Of a stretch of DNA of 64,000 nucleotides, positions 43,471-51,628 are shown piece by piece. How positions within the stretch are numbered: the stretch's first letter is position 1; each line of letters begins with the position of its first letter. Source of the DNA: Rhizobium viscosum (GTDB lineage: Bacteria > Pseudomonadota > Alphaproteobacteria > Rhizobiales > Rhizobiaceae); assembly GCF_014873945.1 (NCBI RefSeq), contig NZ_JADBEC010000003.1, positions 1 to 64,000 of the forward strand. Direction: 5' to 3'. Below the pieces are notes generated by a model. It was not told the origin of the DNA. It searched no databases and was given only the letters and a program-made list of their open reading frames with translations. A program made the translations under genes and the position numbers.

Positions 43471-43923
43471 AAGTCTTGGTCTTCCGTTCGGAAGTCCACC
43501 AAGATGGCGCGAGAGAAATGCCTTGAGGGCGCGGTGTGGCGATGCTTTGGGGTGGCTGAAGAGCAGAGACAGCGGGAGCTGCGCTGGCGATCGGAACAAT
43601 GCCAAACCGGTCTCTTGCCGCCACCCGATGAACGCATTCATACGCCGACAGCTGTCGCCGTCAGGCCGTACGGGTGAAACTGGATCGAGACCGGTTCTTA
43701 CTTAGGCAAAGTCTACCTCGATGCGCCAATGCTCTTCGGGTAAACGGATAGCAAATGATCCTGCCGAACGGGAGTGCCATACCGCAGCTCCGGCGAGGGA
43801 ATTGCGGCCTGCGGCATTTATGCAACTTTATGCTGAAGCTCGCACCGTCTGCTGTCCCTTCCTGATATCACGCGATCAAAGCTTTTGCGATTGTCAGTCA
43901 TGACAGCTCCGGTGCCGGCGCTA
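43471..43923. other. 453-base gap upstream of the DUF1062 gene
   Basis: No gene is supported. The DUF1062 frame is open back to 43641 but this part looks non-coding. Around 43700-43830 on the minus strand there is a 41-codon start-less frame ending I-R-L-P-E-E-H-W-R-I-E-V-D-F-A, which looks like the tail of a real protein; it may be a degraded gene end, but I cannot identify it. Confidence 0.35.
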
Positions 43924-44907
43924 TTACCGGCCAACGCGGGCCTGCAGGTGGGCCGGGTAGCGATCTCCCTGCACGGTGACATCGGCGAGAGCGGTCTCGA
44001 TCTTCCGCAGGTCCTCAGCCGTCAGCTCGATTGCCGCGCCGCCGATATTTTCCTCCAGCCGGTGCAGCTTGGTGGTGCCGGGGATCGGTGCAATCCATGG
44101 CTTCTGTGCGAGCAGCCACGCAAGCGCGATCTGCGCCGGTGTAGCCTGTTTGCTTGCGGCGATCCCGCTCAGCACTGCGACGAGGCCCTGGTTCGCCTTG
44201 CGGTTTTCTTCCGAGAAGCGCGGCACGATATTGCGGAAATCCGTCTGATCGAAACGCGTGGTCTCAGTGATAGCGCCTGTCAGGAACCCCTTGCCGAGCG
44301 GGCTGAAGGGCACGAAGCCGATGCCGAGCTCTTCGAGCAGCGGCAGGATTTCCTTCTCGGGCTCGCGCCACCAGAGGGAATATTCGCTCTGCAGGGCGGC
44401 GACCGGCTGGACCGCATGCGCCCGGCGGATGGAGCCGGCGCCGGCCTCGGACATGCCGAAATGCTTGACCTTGCCCGCTGCGATCAGGTCCTTCACAGCG
44501 CCGGCGACATCTTCCATCGGTACTTCAGTGTCGACGCGATGCTGGTAGAAGAGATCGATGCTATCAGTGCGCAGGCGCATCAGGGCGGCGTCTGCAACCT
44601 CGCGGATACGTTCGGGGCGGCTGTCCTGGCCCTTGCTGACATCGCCGTCGCGAAAGCCGAACTTGGTGGCGATCACCACCTCACTGCGGAAGGGTTCGAG
44701 CGCTTCGCCAAGCAGCTCCTCATTGGCGCCCTGGGCATAGGCCTCCGCCGTATCGAAGAAGGTCACGCCGCGGTCGAAGGCGGTGCGAATGAGGGTGATG
44801 GCGGCCTGCTTTTCCGTTGCCGGGCCGTAGCCGTAGCTGAGCCCCATGCAGCCAAGGCCGAGGGCCGAGACTTCAGGACCGTGTGTTCCGAGTTTTCGCT
44901 TCTGCAT
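43924..44907 (-). CDS. aldo/keto reductase
   Basis: A 327-residue AKR from ATG 44907. The NADPH-dependent barrel is recognised by L-G-T-H-G-P-E-V-S-A-L-G-L-G-C-M-G-L-S, the catalytic Asp/Tyr region F-F-D-T-A-E-A-Y, Q-S-E-Y-S-L-W in strand 7 and the cofactor loop P-I-P-G-T-T-K. Close to the AKR13/YajO-like group. Carbonyl substrate unknown. It overlaps by one base the end of the cupin frame on the same strand, so the two belong to one operon, divergent from a LysR gene that probably controls it. Confidence 0.9.
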   Translation of the reverse strand: MQKRKLGTHGPEVSALGLGCMGLSYGYGPATEKQAAITLIRTAFDRGVTFFDTAEAYAQGANEELLGEALEPFRSEVVIATKFGFRDGDVSKGQDSRPERIREVADAALMRLRTDSIDLFYQHRVDTEVPMEDVAGAVKDLIAAGKVKHFGMSEAGAGSIRRAHAVQPVAALQSEYSLWWREPEKEILPLLEELGIGFVPFSPLGKGFLTGAITETTRFDQTDFRNIVPRFSEENRKANQGLVAVLSGIAASKQATPAQIALAWLLAQKPWIAPIPGTTKLHRLEENIGGAAIELTAEDLRKIETALADVTVQGDRYPAHLQARVGR

Positions 44908-45313
44908 CAACGTGTCTCCGTCTGGTGATATTGCTCATCCGTGACTTTCTCCATCCAGTCGACGGGACTGCCGTTGAGCTTCTCGGCGATGGCGATATGG
45001 CTCATGGCCGTGGTTGGCGTGGCGCCGTGCCAGTGCTTTTCGCCCGGCGCGAACCAGACGATATCGCCCGGCCGGATTTCCTCGATCGGACCGCCCTCGC
45101 GCTGCGCCCAGCCGAGACCGGAGACGACGATCAGCGTCTGACCGAGCGGATGGGTGTGCCAGGCAGTGCGCGCGCCGGGCTCGAAGGTCACGGTGGCGCC
45201 GCCGACCCGGTCAGAATCGTTGCTGTCGAAACGGGCGTCGAGGCGCACGGTCCCGGTGAAATAGGCTCCGGACCTTTTACGGAAGGTTCGAAACCACTTC
45301 GTTTGATCTGCAT
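44907..45313 (-). pseudogene. cupin gene with a probable 1-base frameshift
   Basis: From ATG 45313 the minus strand reads M-Q-I-K-R-S-G-F-E-P-S-V-K-G-P-E and then goes out of frame; the following frame gives Y-F-T-G-T-V-R-L-D-A-R-F-D and an intact cupin with W-H-T-H-P-L-G-Q-T, E-G-G-P-I-E-E-I-R-P-G-D-I-V-W and H-W-H-G. The family normally reads K-G-P-x-x-(Y/W)-F-T-G-T-V-R without a break, so one base is missing near 45264-45266. The cupin core could still be made from a GTG at 45248 (113 residues), but without its first 20 residues. A sequencing error is possible. Confidence 0.65.
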
Positions 45314-45420
45314 GTCAAGTATCCTTGCCTGCGGTAAATCTTGCCGATCTTCATTTAGCGGCTACGCGGTTCTGCGATTAGGCGCTAAAATCGACATGAA
45401 CCTATTAGGGCAGCTTATGA

Positions 45421-46314
45421 ATGAGCCGGACCAACCTTGACGATATCGCCGCCTTCCTGACCGTTGCACGCGAGGGGAGTTTTACCCGGGCGGCCGCGAT
45501 GCTCGGCGTGTCGCAGTCTGCGCTCAGCCAGACGGTGCGGGGACTGGAAGAGCGCATGGGGCTGCGACTGCTCACGCGCACCACCCGCAAGATTTCACCG
45601 ACCGATGCCGGCGAGCGGCTGATCCTGTCGGTCGGTCCGCGGATCGAGGAGATAAATGCCGAGCTCGCGCAGCTATCGGCGCTGCGTGAGAAACCCTCGG
45701 GTACGGTGCGCATTTCGGCAGGCGAACAGGCGGCAGAACTGATCCTCCTGCCTGCCGTGGAGAGGCTGCTGCCGCAATATCCCGATATCGCCATCGAAAT
45801 CGTCGTCGACAACGGGTTGACCGATATCGTCGCCGAACGCCTCGACGCGGGCGTGCGGCTCGGCGAACAGGTTGCGAAGGATATGGTGGCCGTGCGGATC
45901 GGTCCGGACGCGAGGATGGCCGTCGTCGGCTCCCCTGACTACTTCGAAGGACGGAACCGTCCACGCACGCCGCATGAACTGACGGAGCACAATTGCATCA
46001 ACCTGCGACTGCCGACGGCGGGCGGATTTTATGCATGGGAATTCGACCAAGCCGGGCGCGAGCTGCGCGTACGGGTGGAAGGCCAGCTCGCGGTCAATAC
46101 CGGCGCGCTTGCCGTGAAGGCGGCCCTTTCCGGCGCGGGTCTCGCTTTCGTGCTGGAAGACCGTGTCCGCGACGATCTCGACGCAGGCCGGCTGACCCGC
46201 GTGCTCGCAGACTGGTGTCCGCCCTTTTCCGGGTTCCACCTCTATTATCCGAGTCGTCGGCAGCCGACGCCGGCCTTCGCCGTGGTGGTGGATGCGCTGC
46301 GCTATCGCGGTTGA
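45421..46314 (+). CDS. LysR family transcriptional regulator
   Basis: A 297-residue LysR protein: an N-terminal winged helix with F-T-R-A-A-A-M-L-G-V-S-Q-S-A-L-S-Q-T-V-R-G-L-E-E, then the effector domain from about residue 90. It is divergent from the cupin/aldo-keto reductase operon. The 107-base gap contains an inverted TTTAGCG/CGCTAAA pair 22 bases apart, a possible binding site. The last 45 codons are duplicated as a remnant at 46866-47000. Confidence 0.92.
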   Translation: MSRTNLDDIAAFLTVAREGSFTRAAAMLGVSQSALSQTVRGLEERMGLRLLTRTTRKISPTDAGERLILSVGPRIEEINAELAQLSALREKPSGTVRISAGEQAAELILLPAVERLLPQYPDIAIEIVVDNGLTDIVAERLDAGVRLGEQVAKDMVAVRIGPDARMAVVGSPDYFEGRNRPRTPHELTEHNCINLRLPTAGGFYAWEFDQAGRELRVRVEGQLAVNTGALAVKAALSGAGLAFVLEDRVRDDLDAGRLTRVLADWCPPFSGFHLYYPSRRQPTPAFAVVVDALRYRG

Positions 46315-46488
46315 GGGGATCGCTACTTACCTCATCTTGTGGCGGCAGATGTTGGTTGATATTGTCTGCGTCAGGGACGCCTAACCGAACCTGCTGCCGG
46401 GTTGAAAGGCCAATGCGCCATTGAAGACGACCATGTTCAACGGTCGATGTGTAATCGGCAGACATCGACCAGAACAGCGGATCGTCTG

Positions 46489-46854
46489 ATGTTTCACGCA
46501 ACTATCAAATTTGCGCCCGCCAATATCGCTGCCTTCAAAAAGGCCTTGCGACAACGCTATGACACTCTTCGCTCCGGCCATGCCGACGAGGCATTGGCCG
46601 CCGCCCTCGGCTTCAAATCCCATGCGGCGATGCTGCATATCCTGAACCAGATCAGCGGATCGACGCGCATGCTGGTTCAGTTGGACGCATGTCTGCTGCT
46701 CGTGCGCCTCGAAGAGCTTGGCTATCACGAGATCGATCTGAACGTCGTGCGGCGGATGGCCTGGGAGATACCCTATCCCGATCCGTGGCAGGATAATGAG
46801 ATCGAGGGGACCCTGAGGGGACGGTTTCGGCCCGTTGCCGCAAATACCCAATAA
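46489..46854 (+). CDS. hypothetical protein with GF-x-S-H helical motif
   Basis: A 121-residue helical protein; the frame is open to 46402 but the M-F-H-A-T-I start at 46489 is preferred. The segment HADEALAAALGFKSHAAMLHIL (residues 31-52) matches in pattern a segment in the N-terminus of the neighbouring DnaB-like ATPase (PLHQALDRVAEEEGFPAWSLLA). Function unknown; the motif is probably a small protein-interaction or nucleic-acid-binding domain. It sits between the LysR gene and a remnant duplicate of its end. Confidence 0.6.
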   Translation: MFHATIKFAPANIAAFKKALRQRYDTLRSGHADEALAAALGFKSHAAMLHILNQISGSTRMLVQLDACLLLVRLEELGYHEIDLNVVRRMAWEIPYPDPWQDNEIEGTLRGRFRPVAANTQ

Positions 46855-46865
46855 ACGCCTAAGAT

Positions 46866-47000
46866 CTCATCCGTGACGATCTCGACGCAGGCAGGCTCAT
46901 CCGCGTGCTCGCAGACTGGTGCCCACACTTTTCAGGCTTCCGCCTCTATTATCCCAGCCGGCGCCAACCGGTGGTGGATGCGCTGCGCTACCGCAGCTGA
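46866..47000 (+). pseudogene. duplicated 3' end of the LysR gene (remnant)
   Basis: Forty-five codons ending in a stop repeat the C-terminus of the LysR protein at 46314: R-D-D-L-D-A-G-R-L-x-R-V-L-A-D-W-C-P-x-F-S-G-F-x-L-Y-Y-P-S-R-R-Q-P, then V-V-D-A-L-R-Y-R, with an in-frame deletion of six codons (TPAFAV). The copies differ at many silent positions. No start codon or N-terminal part exists. It is a remnant of a second LysR gene or of an ancient duplication. Confidence 0.85.
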
Positions 47001-47084
47001 AACCTCACGGCGCTCAGAAACTCCGGCGGTCAGCCGAACGCCGAAGGCCGGCACCTCAACCGGCGCCGGCCCCCGTATTACGAT

Positions 47085-47795
47085 TTAAGCCACGTGCTGA
47101 AGCTGGACTTCGCGATCGTGCAGGAAGCAGGCCTTGCTGAACAGCCTGAGGTCGAGCTGGTTCGGCAGGCGGACATCCTGAAGATCCGGCAGGTCTTTGC
47201 CGTCGGCCTCGAAGGACCGGTCGATCTGCGAGATGAAGGCCAGCACGATGCCGGTTTCGCGGGCAAAGCTGCGAAGCGCGGTCACCTGTTCGGACAGGCT
47301 TGGCTTGATGCGCTGCTGGTCGAGGATCTGCAGATAGTCGATGACGGCAACCGTGCCTTTGGGCGCGCCCGCGAGATGGCGCATGATGTAATCGGCGCTG
47401 ATCTCGTCCGAGGTGACGATCTCGACCTTTTCACCCAGCGCTTCCCCTTCGGGCAGGGCATGGATGCGCTGCAGGGTCTGCTCTTCGGTATATTCGAGCG
47501 TGAAGAAGGTCGCCTTTCGTGCCTGCCCGACGGCATCGAGCAGAAGCTGCAAACCGAGCAGGGTCTTGCCGTGGCCTGGACGGGCGGCGATCAACAGCAA
47601 GTCGCCATCCGCAAGCTGCGACAGCATGGAGCTGGCCGATCCTTCGGTTTCATGGCGTGAGGCAAGCAGGCTCCAGGCCGGAAAACCTTCTTCCTCGGCG
47701 ACACGGTCCAGCGCCTGATGGAGCGGGATCGTATCGGTTCGCGCCAGCAATTTCGCCCGGCGCTTCAGCTGATAGATGGGTGCAGACAGTTTCAT
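47085..47795 (-). CDS. stand-alone DnaB-like (RecA-fold) ATPase
   Basis: A 236-residue protein. The N-terminal 50 residues are helical (IYQLKRRAKLLAR, then PLHQALDRVAEEEGFPAW). A RecA-fold ATPase follows with Walker A A-R-P-G-H-G-K-T (71-78) and the DnaB H3-type motif V-I-D-Y-L-Q-I-L near 160. It lacks the DnaB N-terminal primase-binding domain and is half the normal helicase length. Such proteins are common on rhizobial replicons and are usually annotated as DnaB-like helicases, but their role is unknown. GGAGG precedes the ATG. Confidence 0.82.
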   Translation of the reverse strand: MKLSAPIYQLKRRAKLLARTDTIPLHQALDRVAEEEGFPAWSLLASRHETEGSASSMLSQLADGDLLLIAARPGHGKTLLGLQLLLDAVGQARKATFFTLEYTEEQTLQRIHALPEGEALGEKVEIVTSDEISADYIMRHLAGAPKGTVAVIDYLQILDQQRIKPSLSEQVTALRSFARETGIVLAFISQIDRSFEADGKDLPDLQDVRLPNQLDLRLFSKACFLHDREVQLQHVA

Positions 47796-47995
47796 TCAAA
47801 CCTCCATTGCGAGCCGGAAACGCAACCCCTCCTTATGCGGTGCTCGAACAGATGGTTCGATGGTGAATTACCCCGCATGGACGATGCTTCCCGGATGGAG
47901 GGAGGAGGCTTGGGTAGAGCCTTGCCCAAGAGGTAGCGGCTGCTGCGATTCGCGACAAGCGGGAAATGACGGGCCAGTTAGGCTCAGAACCGGCA

Positions 47996-48211
47996 TCAAT
48001 CCGTCACACCTGCAATATCCTCCTGAATAAACTTGATCAGCATCAGGCTTGCGCACTGGCTGAGCAGGCGATCCCGTTCATCGGCGAGATCGTCCTCGAA
48101 GCGCCGGCAGAGCCGCTCGTAGCTCCGCCGGAACGGCGAGGCGGGCAGGTATTTGGCCTCCATGCGCAGCCGCGTTTCCTGCAATTCCGTCAGATCTGGC
48201 ACTGTGTGCAT
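47996..48211 (-). CDS. small hypothetical protein
   Basis: A 71-residue, charged, fully helical protein (DLTELQETRLRMEAKYL, SYERLCRRFEDDLADERDRL). Divergent from the NIPSNAP-like gene with 47 bases between starts. Not recognised. The gap of 200 bases before the ATPase gene on the other side holds only a CTTGGG/CCCAAG inverted repeat near 47910-47931. Confidence 0.55.
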   Translation of the reverse strand: MHTVPDLTELQETRLRMEAKYLPASPFRRSYERLCRRFEDDLADERDRLLSQCASLMLIKFIQEDIAGVTD

Positions 48212-48258
48212 GGCCGGCCTCCTCTTATGAGCTATATGCTGACATGGGAGGAATTTCC

Positions 48259-48630
48259 TTGAAGTCGATTATCCCTGTTACCTGCGAGGTGCGCTACCGC
48301 CTCGACCCGAAGAAACGCGCGGAATTCGAAGCCTATGCCGAGATCTGGGTGCAACTGATCGAGCGCTATGGCGGAACGCATCACGGATATTTCATGCCGC
48401 GCGAAAAGCCTGATGGTGCGGGCTTGAGTTTTCCCGGTGCCGGGGCGGATGGGGCGGGCAATATTGCCATCGCTCTCTTCACTTTCCCGGATGAGGAGAC
48501 CTATCTCGGCTACCGCGCCAGCGTTGCCACCGATCCAGACAGTATCGCGGCCAATGCGCGCTTCGGAGCCGATCCGCCGTTCAAGAGCTACGAGCGCCTG
48601 TTCCTGCGACCGCTGCCACGCAGCAAATAG
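48259..48630 (+). CDS. NIPSNAP-like ferredoxin-fold protein (TTG start)
   Basis: About 123 residues from the TTG at 48259, which has GGGAGG 7 bases upstream; the ATG at 48244 has none. A dimeric alpha/beta-barrel (NIPSNAP/ABM-like) pattern: C-E-V-R-Y-R-L-D-P-K-K-R-A-E-F-E-A-Y-A, a G-G-T-H-H-G-Y-F strand, A-I-A-L-F-T-F-P-D-E-E-T-Y-L and the closing Y-E-R-L-F-L-R-P. Function of these proteins is mostly unknown. Confidence 0.7.
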   Translation: MKSIIPVTCEVRYRLDPKKRAEFEAYAEIWVQLIERYGGTHHGYFMPREKPDGAGLSFPGAGADGAGNIAIALFTFPDEETYLGYRASVATDPDSIAANARFGADPPFKSYERLFLRPLPRSK

Positions 48631-48749
48631 CGCGTGGAGCATATCTTTCGGCGGCGAGCTCGTCTGCGAACCCGGACAGCAAACAGACAGCTTCGCCACG
48701 CTACCCCTCTGCCGTCGCCCGACACGGGTAACAGCAAAAGGGTAAAATC

Positions 48750-49016
48750 ATGAAGCTGAAACTGATCGTCGCTCTCGCAATCCTGTCGCTCTCGCCTGCC
48801 TTGGCGCTTGCAAGTCCAAGCTGCACGAAGGAGCCGAAATCCAAATGGATGCCCGAAGCGGCCATGAAGGCGAAGATCGAGGCCATGGGGTACACGATCA
48901 AGACCTTCGAGATCACGGGCAATTGCTACGAAATCTACGGCCGGGACAAGAACGGCGAGCGCGCCGAGGTCTATTTCAACCCGGTCTCCGGCGAGATCGT
49001 CCAGAAGGGCGATTGA
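48750..49016 (+). CDS. periplasmic PepSY-domain protein
   Basis: An 88-residue protein with a signal peptide (residues 1-21, cleavage after ALA) and one PepSY domain: W-M-P-E-A-A-M-K-A-K-I-E-A-M-G-Y-T-I-K-T-F-E, then C-Y-E-I-Y-G-R-D-K-N-G and V-Y-F-N-P-V-S-G-E-I-V. It is first in an operon with a cytochrome b561 and a two-component system. PepSY proteins in this setting are thought to act as periplasmic modulators, possibly linked to metal or redox sensing. Confidence 0.85.
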   Translation: MKLKLIVALAILSLSPALALASPSCTKEPKSKWMPEAAMKAKIEAMGYTIKTFEITGNCYEIYGRDKNGERAEVYFNPVSGEIVQKGD

Positions 49017-49019
49017 GCC

Positions 49020-49586
49020 ATGACGGCCGCCTTATCGAAGAAGGAGGGCCAGGTGCCCTCCGATGCCATCAGGCAGATGATCAGGGTATGGGATCCGGTC
49101 GTCAGGCTGTTTCACTGGACCATCGTTGCAGCCTGCACGCTCAACCTCTTCATTCTCGAAGAGGGCAAATATTGGCACCGTATCACGGGTTATGTCGTCG
49201 CTGCGGCAATCGTCATTCGCATCCTCTGGGGTTTCGTCGGTACAAAACATGCTCGCTTTTCCGATTTCCTGCCGACGCCGCGCAGGGTCATGGAGCAGAT
49301 ATTCGATATGATCGACGGCAGCGAGAAACGTTATCTCGGCCACAATCCGCTCGCATCGCTCATGATGCTGCTGTTGATGGCGCTGCTGGCGGCAACGGCG
49401 CTGACCGGCTGGATGACGACGCTCGATGCCTTCTGGGGCGAGAAGTGGCTGGAGAAGCTGCATGGCACCATCGCAAACGGCATCATGGCGCTTGCCTTCG
49501 TCCATGCAGGTGCGGCCATCGTCGAAAGCTGGAGGCTCAGGGAAAATCTCGTCTTGTCGATGGTCACGGGTCGAAAGAGGGCATGA
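49020..49586 (+). CDS. cytochrome b561-type membrane haem protein
   Basis: A 188-residue integral membrane protein of the bacterial cytochrome b561/Ni-hydrogenase b-type subunit group. W-D-P-V-V-R-L-F-H-W-T-I at the start of helix 1 and H-R-I-T-G-Y-V in helix 2 supply haem-ligand His; further His lies in L-H-G-T-I-A-N-G and A-F-V-H-A-G. It transfers electrons across the inner membrane. It lies 4 bases after the PepSY gene and overlaps the response regulator start by 4. Confidence 0.88.
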   Translation: MTAALSKKEGQVPSDAIRQMIRVWDPVVRLFHWTIVAACTLNLFILEEGKYWHRITGYVVAAAIVIRILWGFVGTKHARFSDFLPTPRRVMEQIFDMIDGSEKRYLGHNPLASLMMLLLMALLAATALTGWMTTLDAFWGEKWLEKLHGTIANGIMALAFVHAGAAIVESWRLRENLVLSMVTGRKRA

Positions 49587-50260
49587 GGATACTGCTGATC
49601 GAGGATAGTTCCCGGCTTCGCGAGCTGCTTTGCGAAGCCATCCGCGATGCCGGCTGCAAGATCGATGCCTTCGCCCTGGCGCAGGAGGGGCGGTTTGCAT
49701 TGCAGGGGGCGGACTATGACCTGCTGCTTCTCGACCTCGGCCTGCCTGATGAGGACGGGATTGCATTTCTGAAATCGCTCCGCGCCGCGAAGGTCCAGAT
49801 GCCGGTTCTGGTGCTGACGGCGCGGGGCGCAGTCGACGAGCGCATCGCCGGGCTCGATGCCGGTGCGGATGATTACCTCGTAAAACCCTTTCACAATGGG
49901 GAATTGATCGCTCGCATCCGCGCGCTGACGCGCCGCGCGCCGGCAACCGTCATGCCGGTCCTGGAATTCGCCGCCCTTCAATATGATCTCGCCTCGCGGC
50001 AGCTGATCTGTGCCGGCGGCGAAATTGCGCTCGCGCCTTCCGAAAAGGGCCTGCTGGAACTGTTGATGCGCAACGGCGGGCAAGTGGTGCCCAAACCGAA
50101 GATCGAGCATGCATTCTCGGAATTCGGCGACGAGCGCAGCAGAAATGCCGTCGAGCTTGCCGTTTCCCGGCTGCGCAAAAAGCTCGAAGGGCATCCGACA
50201 CAGGTGCTGATCGAAACCGTCAGGGGTGTCGGATACATGATGCGGGAGGTGCGCGCATGA
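49583..50260 (+). CDS. OmpR-family response regulator
   Basis: A 225-residue response regulator from ATG 49583: receiver with phosphorylatable Asp51 (LLLLDLGLPDEDG), Thr79 and Lys101 (DDYLVKPF), followed by an OmpR-type winged helix ending with R-K-K-L-E-G and T-V-R-G-V-G-Y-M. The start overlaps the cytochrome b561 end by 4 bases. Cognate kinase is the next gene. The group is QseB/PmrA-like. Confidence 0.93.
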   Translation: MRILLIEDSSRLRELLCEAIRDAGCKIDAFALAQEGRFALQGADYDLLLLDLGLPDEDGIAFLKSLRAAKVQMPVLVLTARGAVDERIAGLDAGADDYLVKPFHNGELIARIRALTRRAPATVMPVLEFAALQYDLASRQLICAGGEIALAPSEKGLLELLMRNGGQVVPKPKIEHAFSEFGDERSRNAVELAVSRLRKKLEGHPTQVLIETVRGVGYMMREVRA

Positions 50261-51576
50261 GCCTGTCATCGCCGACACTGGGCGCCATTCTGACACGGCG
50301 TATCGCCTTCTTTGCGGTGCTGGCCATGGTGCTGCAGCTCGCCGTGATCTTTTCCGACTATTACTGGAATGTCGGGGAGCTTTCGCGGCTCTTCGTGGAG
50401 CAGGAGACCGAACGGCTCGCCTCCGGCATTGCGGTGGAGGACGGCACCATCCGCTACCGGCTTCCCGATTCTGTCGAGGGACGCTACGGGCAGGCGCAGA
50501 CAGGCTATGTGGCGCGCATCCGTGCGGCCGATGGCGGGCTTGTTTTCCAGTCCTGCGACGCTGCCTGCGAGAGCCGCTTCCTGCCGCCTGATGTCAATCC
50601 TCCGGATTTCTGGCTGCGGTCACTCGAGCCCGGAAAACCGCTGACGCTCGTGGGCGGGCGAGCCTTCACGGTGGGCGAAAGGCGCTTCGTCGTCGATGTC
50701 GCGACGATGGGCGATCCGCAGGACGTAGTATCGGATGTGCTGTGGAATGAGGTGATCGAGCATATGATCGTGCCGATGAGCATCCTCTTGGTGCTCGTGC
50801 TCGGCGCCACTGTGCTTTCCGTGCGACAGGCGCTGAAACCGGTGCGGATTGCGGCCGAAGCGGCCGAACGGATCGACCCGATGGATTCGCGCTCCCATCT
50901 GCAATTTCAGGAAATGCCGCAGGAAGTCGCCCATCTTGCCGAGGCGGTCAACCGGGCCTTCGAGCGTGTCGGCGAGCTGATGAAATCCCAGAAAATCCTT
51001 ACATCGGGCATCGCTCACGAGGTGCGTACGCCGCTTGCGGCAATCAAGCTGGAACTCGGCCATATCGACCATCCGCGGGCACGCAAGGCGGAAGCCGATC
51101 TCGACGATCTCGTGCGTTTCGTCAGCCAGATCACCGCGCTCGCACGGCTCGATACATTCGATCACGGCATGTTCGAGGAGGTCGACCTTGTCGAACTTTC
51201 GTCCAGCGTGGTGGAACAGCTGGCGCCCTGGGTCTACGAGAACGGTCACTCGCTGGAATTCTCCGCGCAGGTCGATGCCGCCATCGTGCAGGGTTTGCCG
51301 GCCCTGCTGAAGGACGCCGTTCGCAACCTGATCGACAATGCCGTTCGCCACACGCCTGCCCATACCGCCATCGTCGTGCGGGTCAGCAATGATCTGATCC
51401 GCGTCGAGGACCGGCATCCGGCAAACGCAAGGCACGGCGCCGGTGTCGCCGCACGCGCCGACGGGATGGGCATCGGCCTTGATATCGTGGAGCGCATCGC
51501 TGCGATACACAGGGGTTCGCTTCGCTGCTCTGCCGGCAGGCAGGGTCACGTCTTCGACCTGGAGATCGGCACATAG
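50257..51576 (+). CDS. sensor histidine kinase (QseC/PmrB-like)
   Basis: A 439-residue kinase: membrane helix about residues 10-30, periplasmic sensor about 35-165 with a C-D-A-A-C pair, second helix about 170-190, and H-box with His254 in I-A-H-E-V-R-T-P-L. The N-box is N-L-I-D-N-A-V-R-H-T-P. The G1 position reads R-V-E-D-R-H-P instead of D-x-G-x-G, so the ATP lid is degenerate, while M-G-I-G-L-D-I-V-E-R still provides the G2 glycines. It overlaps the regulator gene by 4 bases. Confidence 0.9.
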   Translation: MSLSSPTLGAILTRRIAFFAVLAMVLQLAVIFSDYYWNVGELSRLFVEQETERLASGIAVEDGTIRYRLPDSVEGRYGQAQTGYVARIRAADGGLVFQSCDAACESRFLPPDVNPPDFWLRSLEPGKPLTLVGGRAFTVGERRFVVDVATMGDPQDVVSDVLWNEVIEHMIVPMSILLVLVLGATVLSVRQALKPVRIAAEAAERIDPMDSRSHLQFQEMPQEVAHLAEAVNRAFERVGELMKSQKILTSGIAHEVRTPLAAIKLELGHIDHPRARKAEADLDDLVRFVSQITALARLDTFDHGMFEEVDLVELSSSVVEQLAPWVYENGHSLEFSAQVDAAIVQGLPALLKDAVRNLIDNAVRHTPAHTAIVVRVSNDLIRVEDRHPANARHGAGVAARADGMGIGLDIVERIAAIHRGSLRCSAGRQGHVFDLEIGT

Positions 51577-51628
51577 GGCGTCTGCGCGCCGCGCTTCTTT
51601 TCTCATCATCCGTTCATCGGAGAGTTCC

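Noticed and set aside
43700..43830. Protein-tail-like frame ending I-R-L-P-E-E-H-W-R-I-E-V-D-F-A on the minus strand
   Set aside because: Looks like a real C-terminus but has no start codon and no family could be named; noted in the gap entry rather than called a gene.
49032..49946. Long minus-strand open frame opposite the cytochrome b561 and regulator genes
   Set aside because: It is a high-G+C mirror frame, Arg/Pro/His-rich without domain signs, opposite well-supported genes. Several similar mirror frames (for example 17339-18982 and 37184-37927) were rejected on the same grounds.
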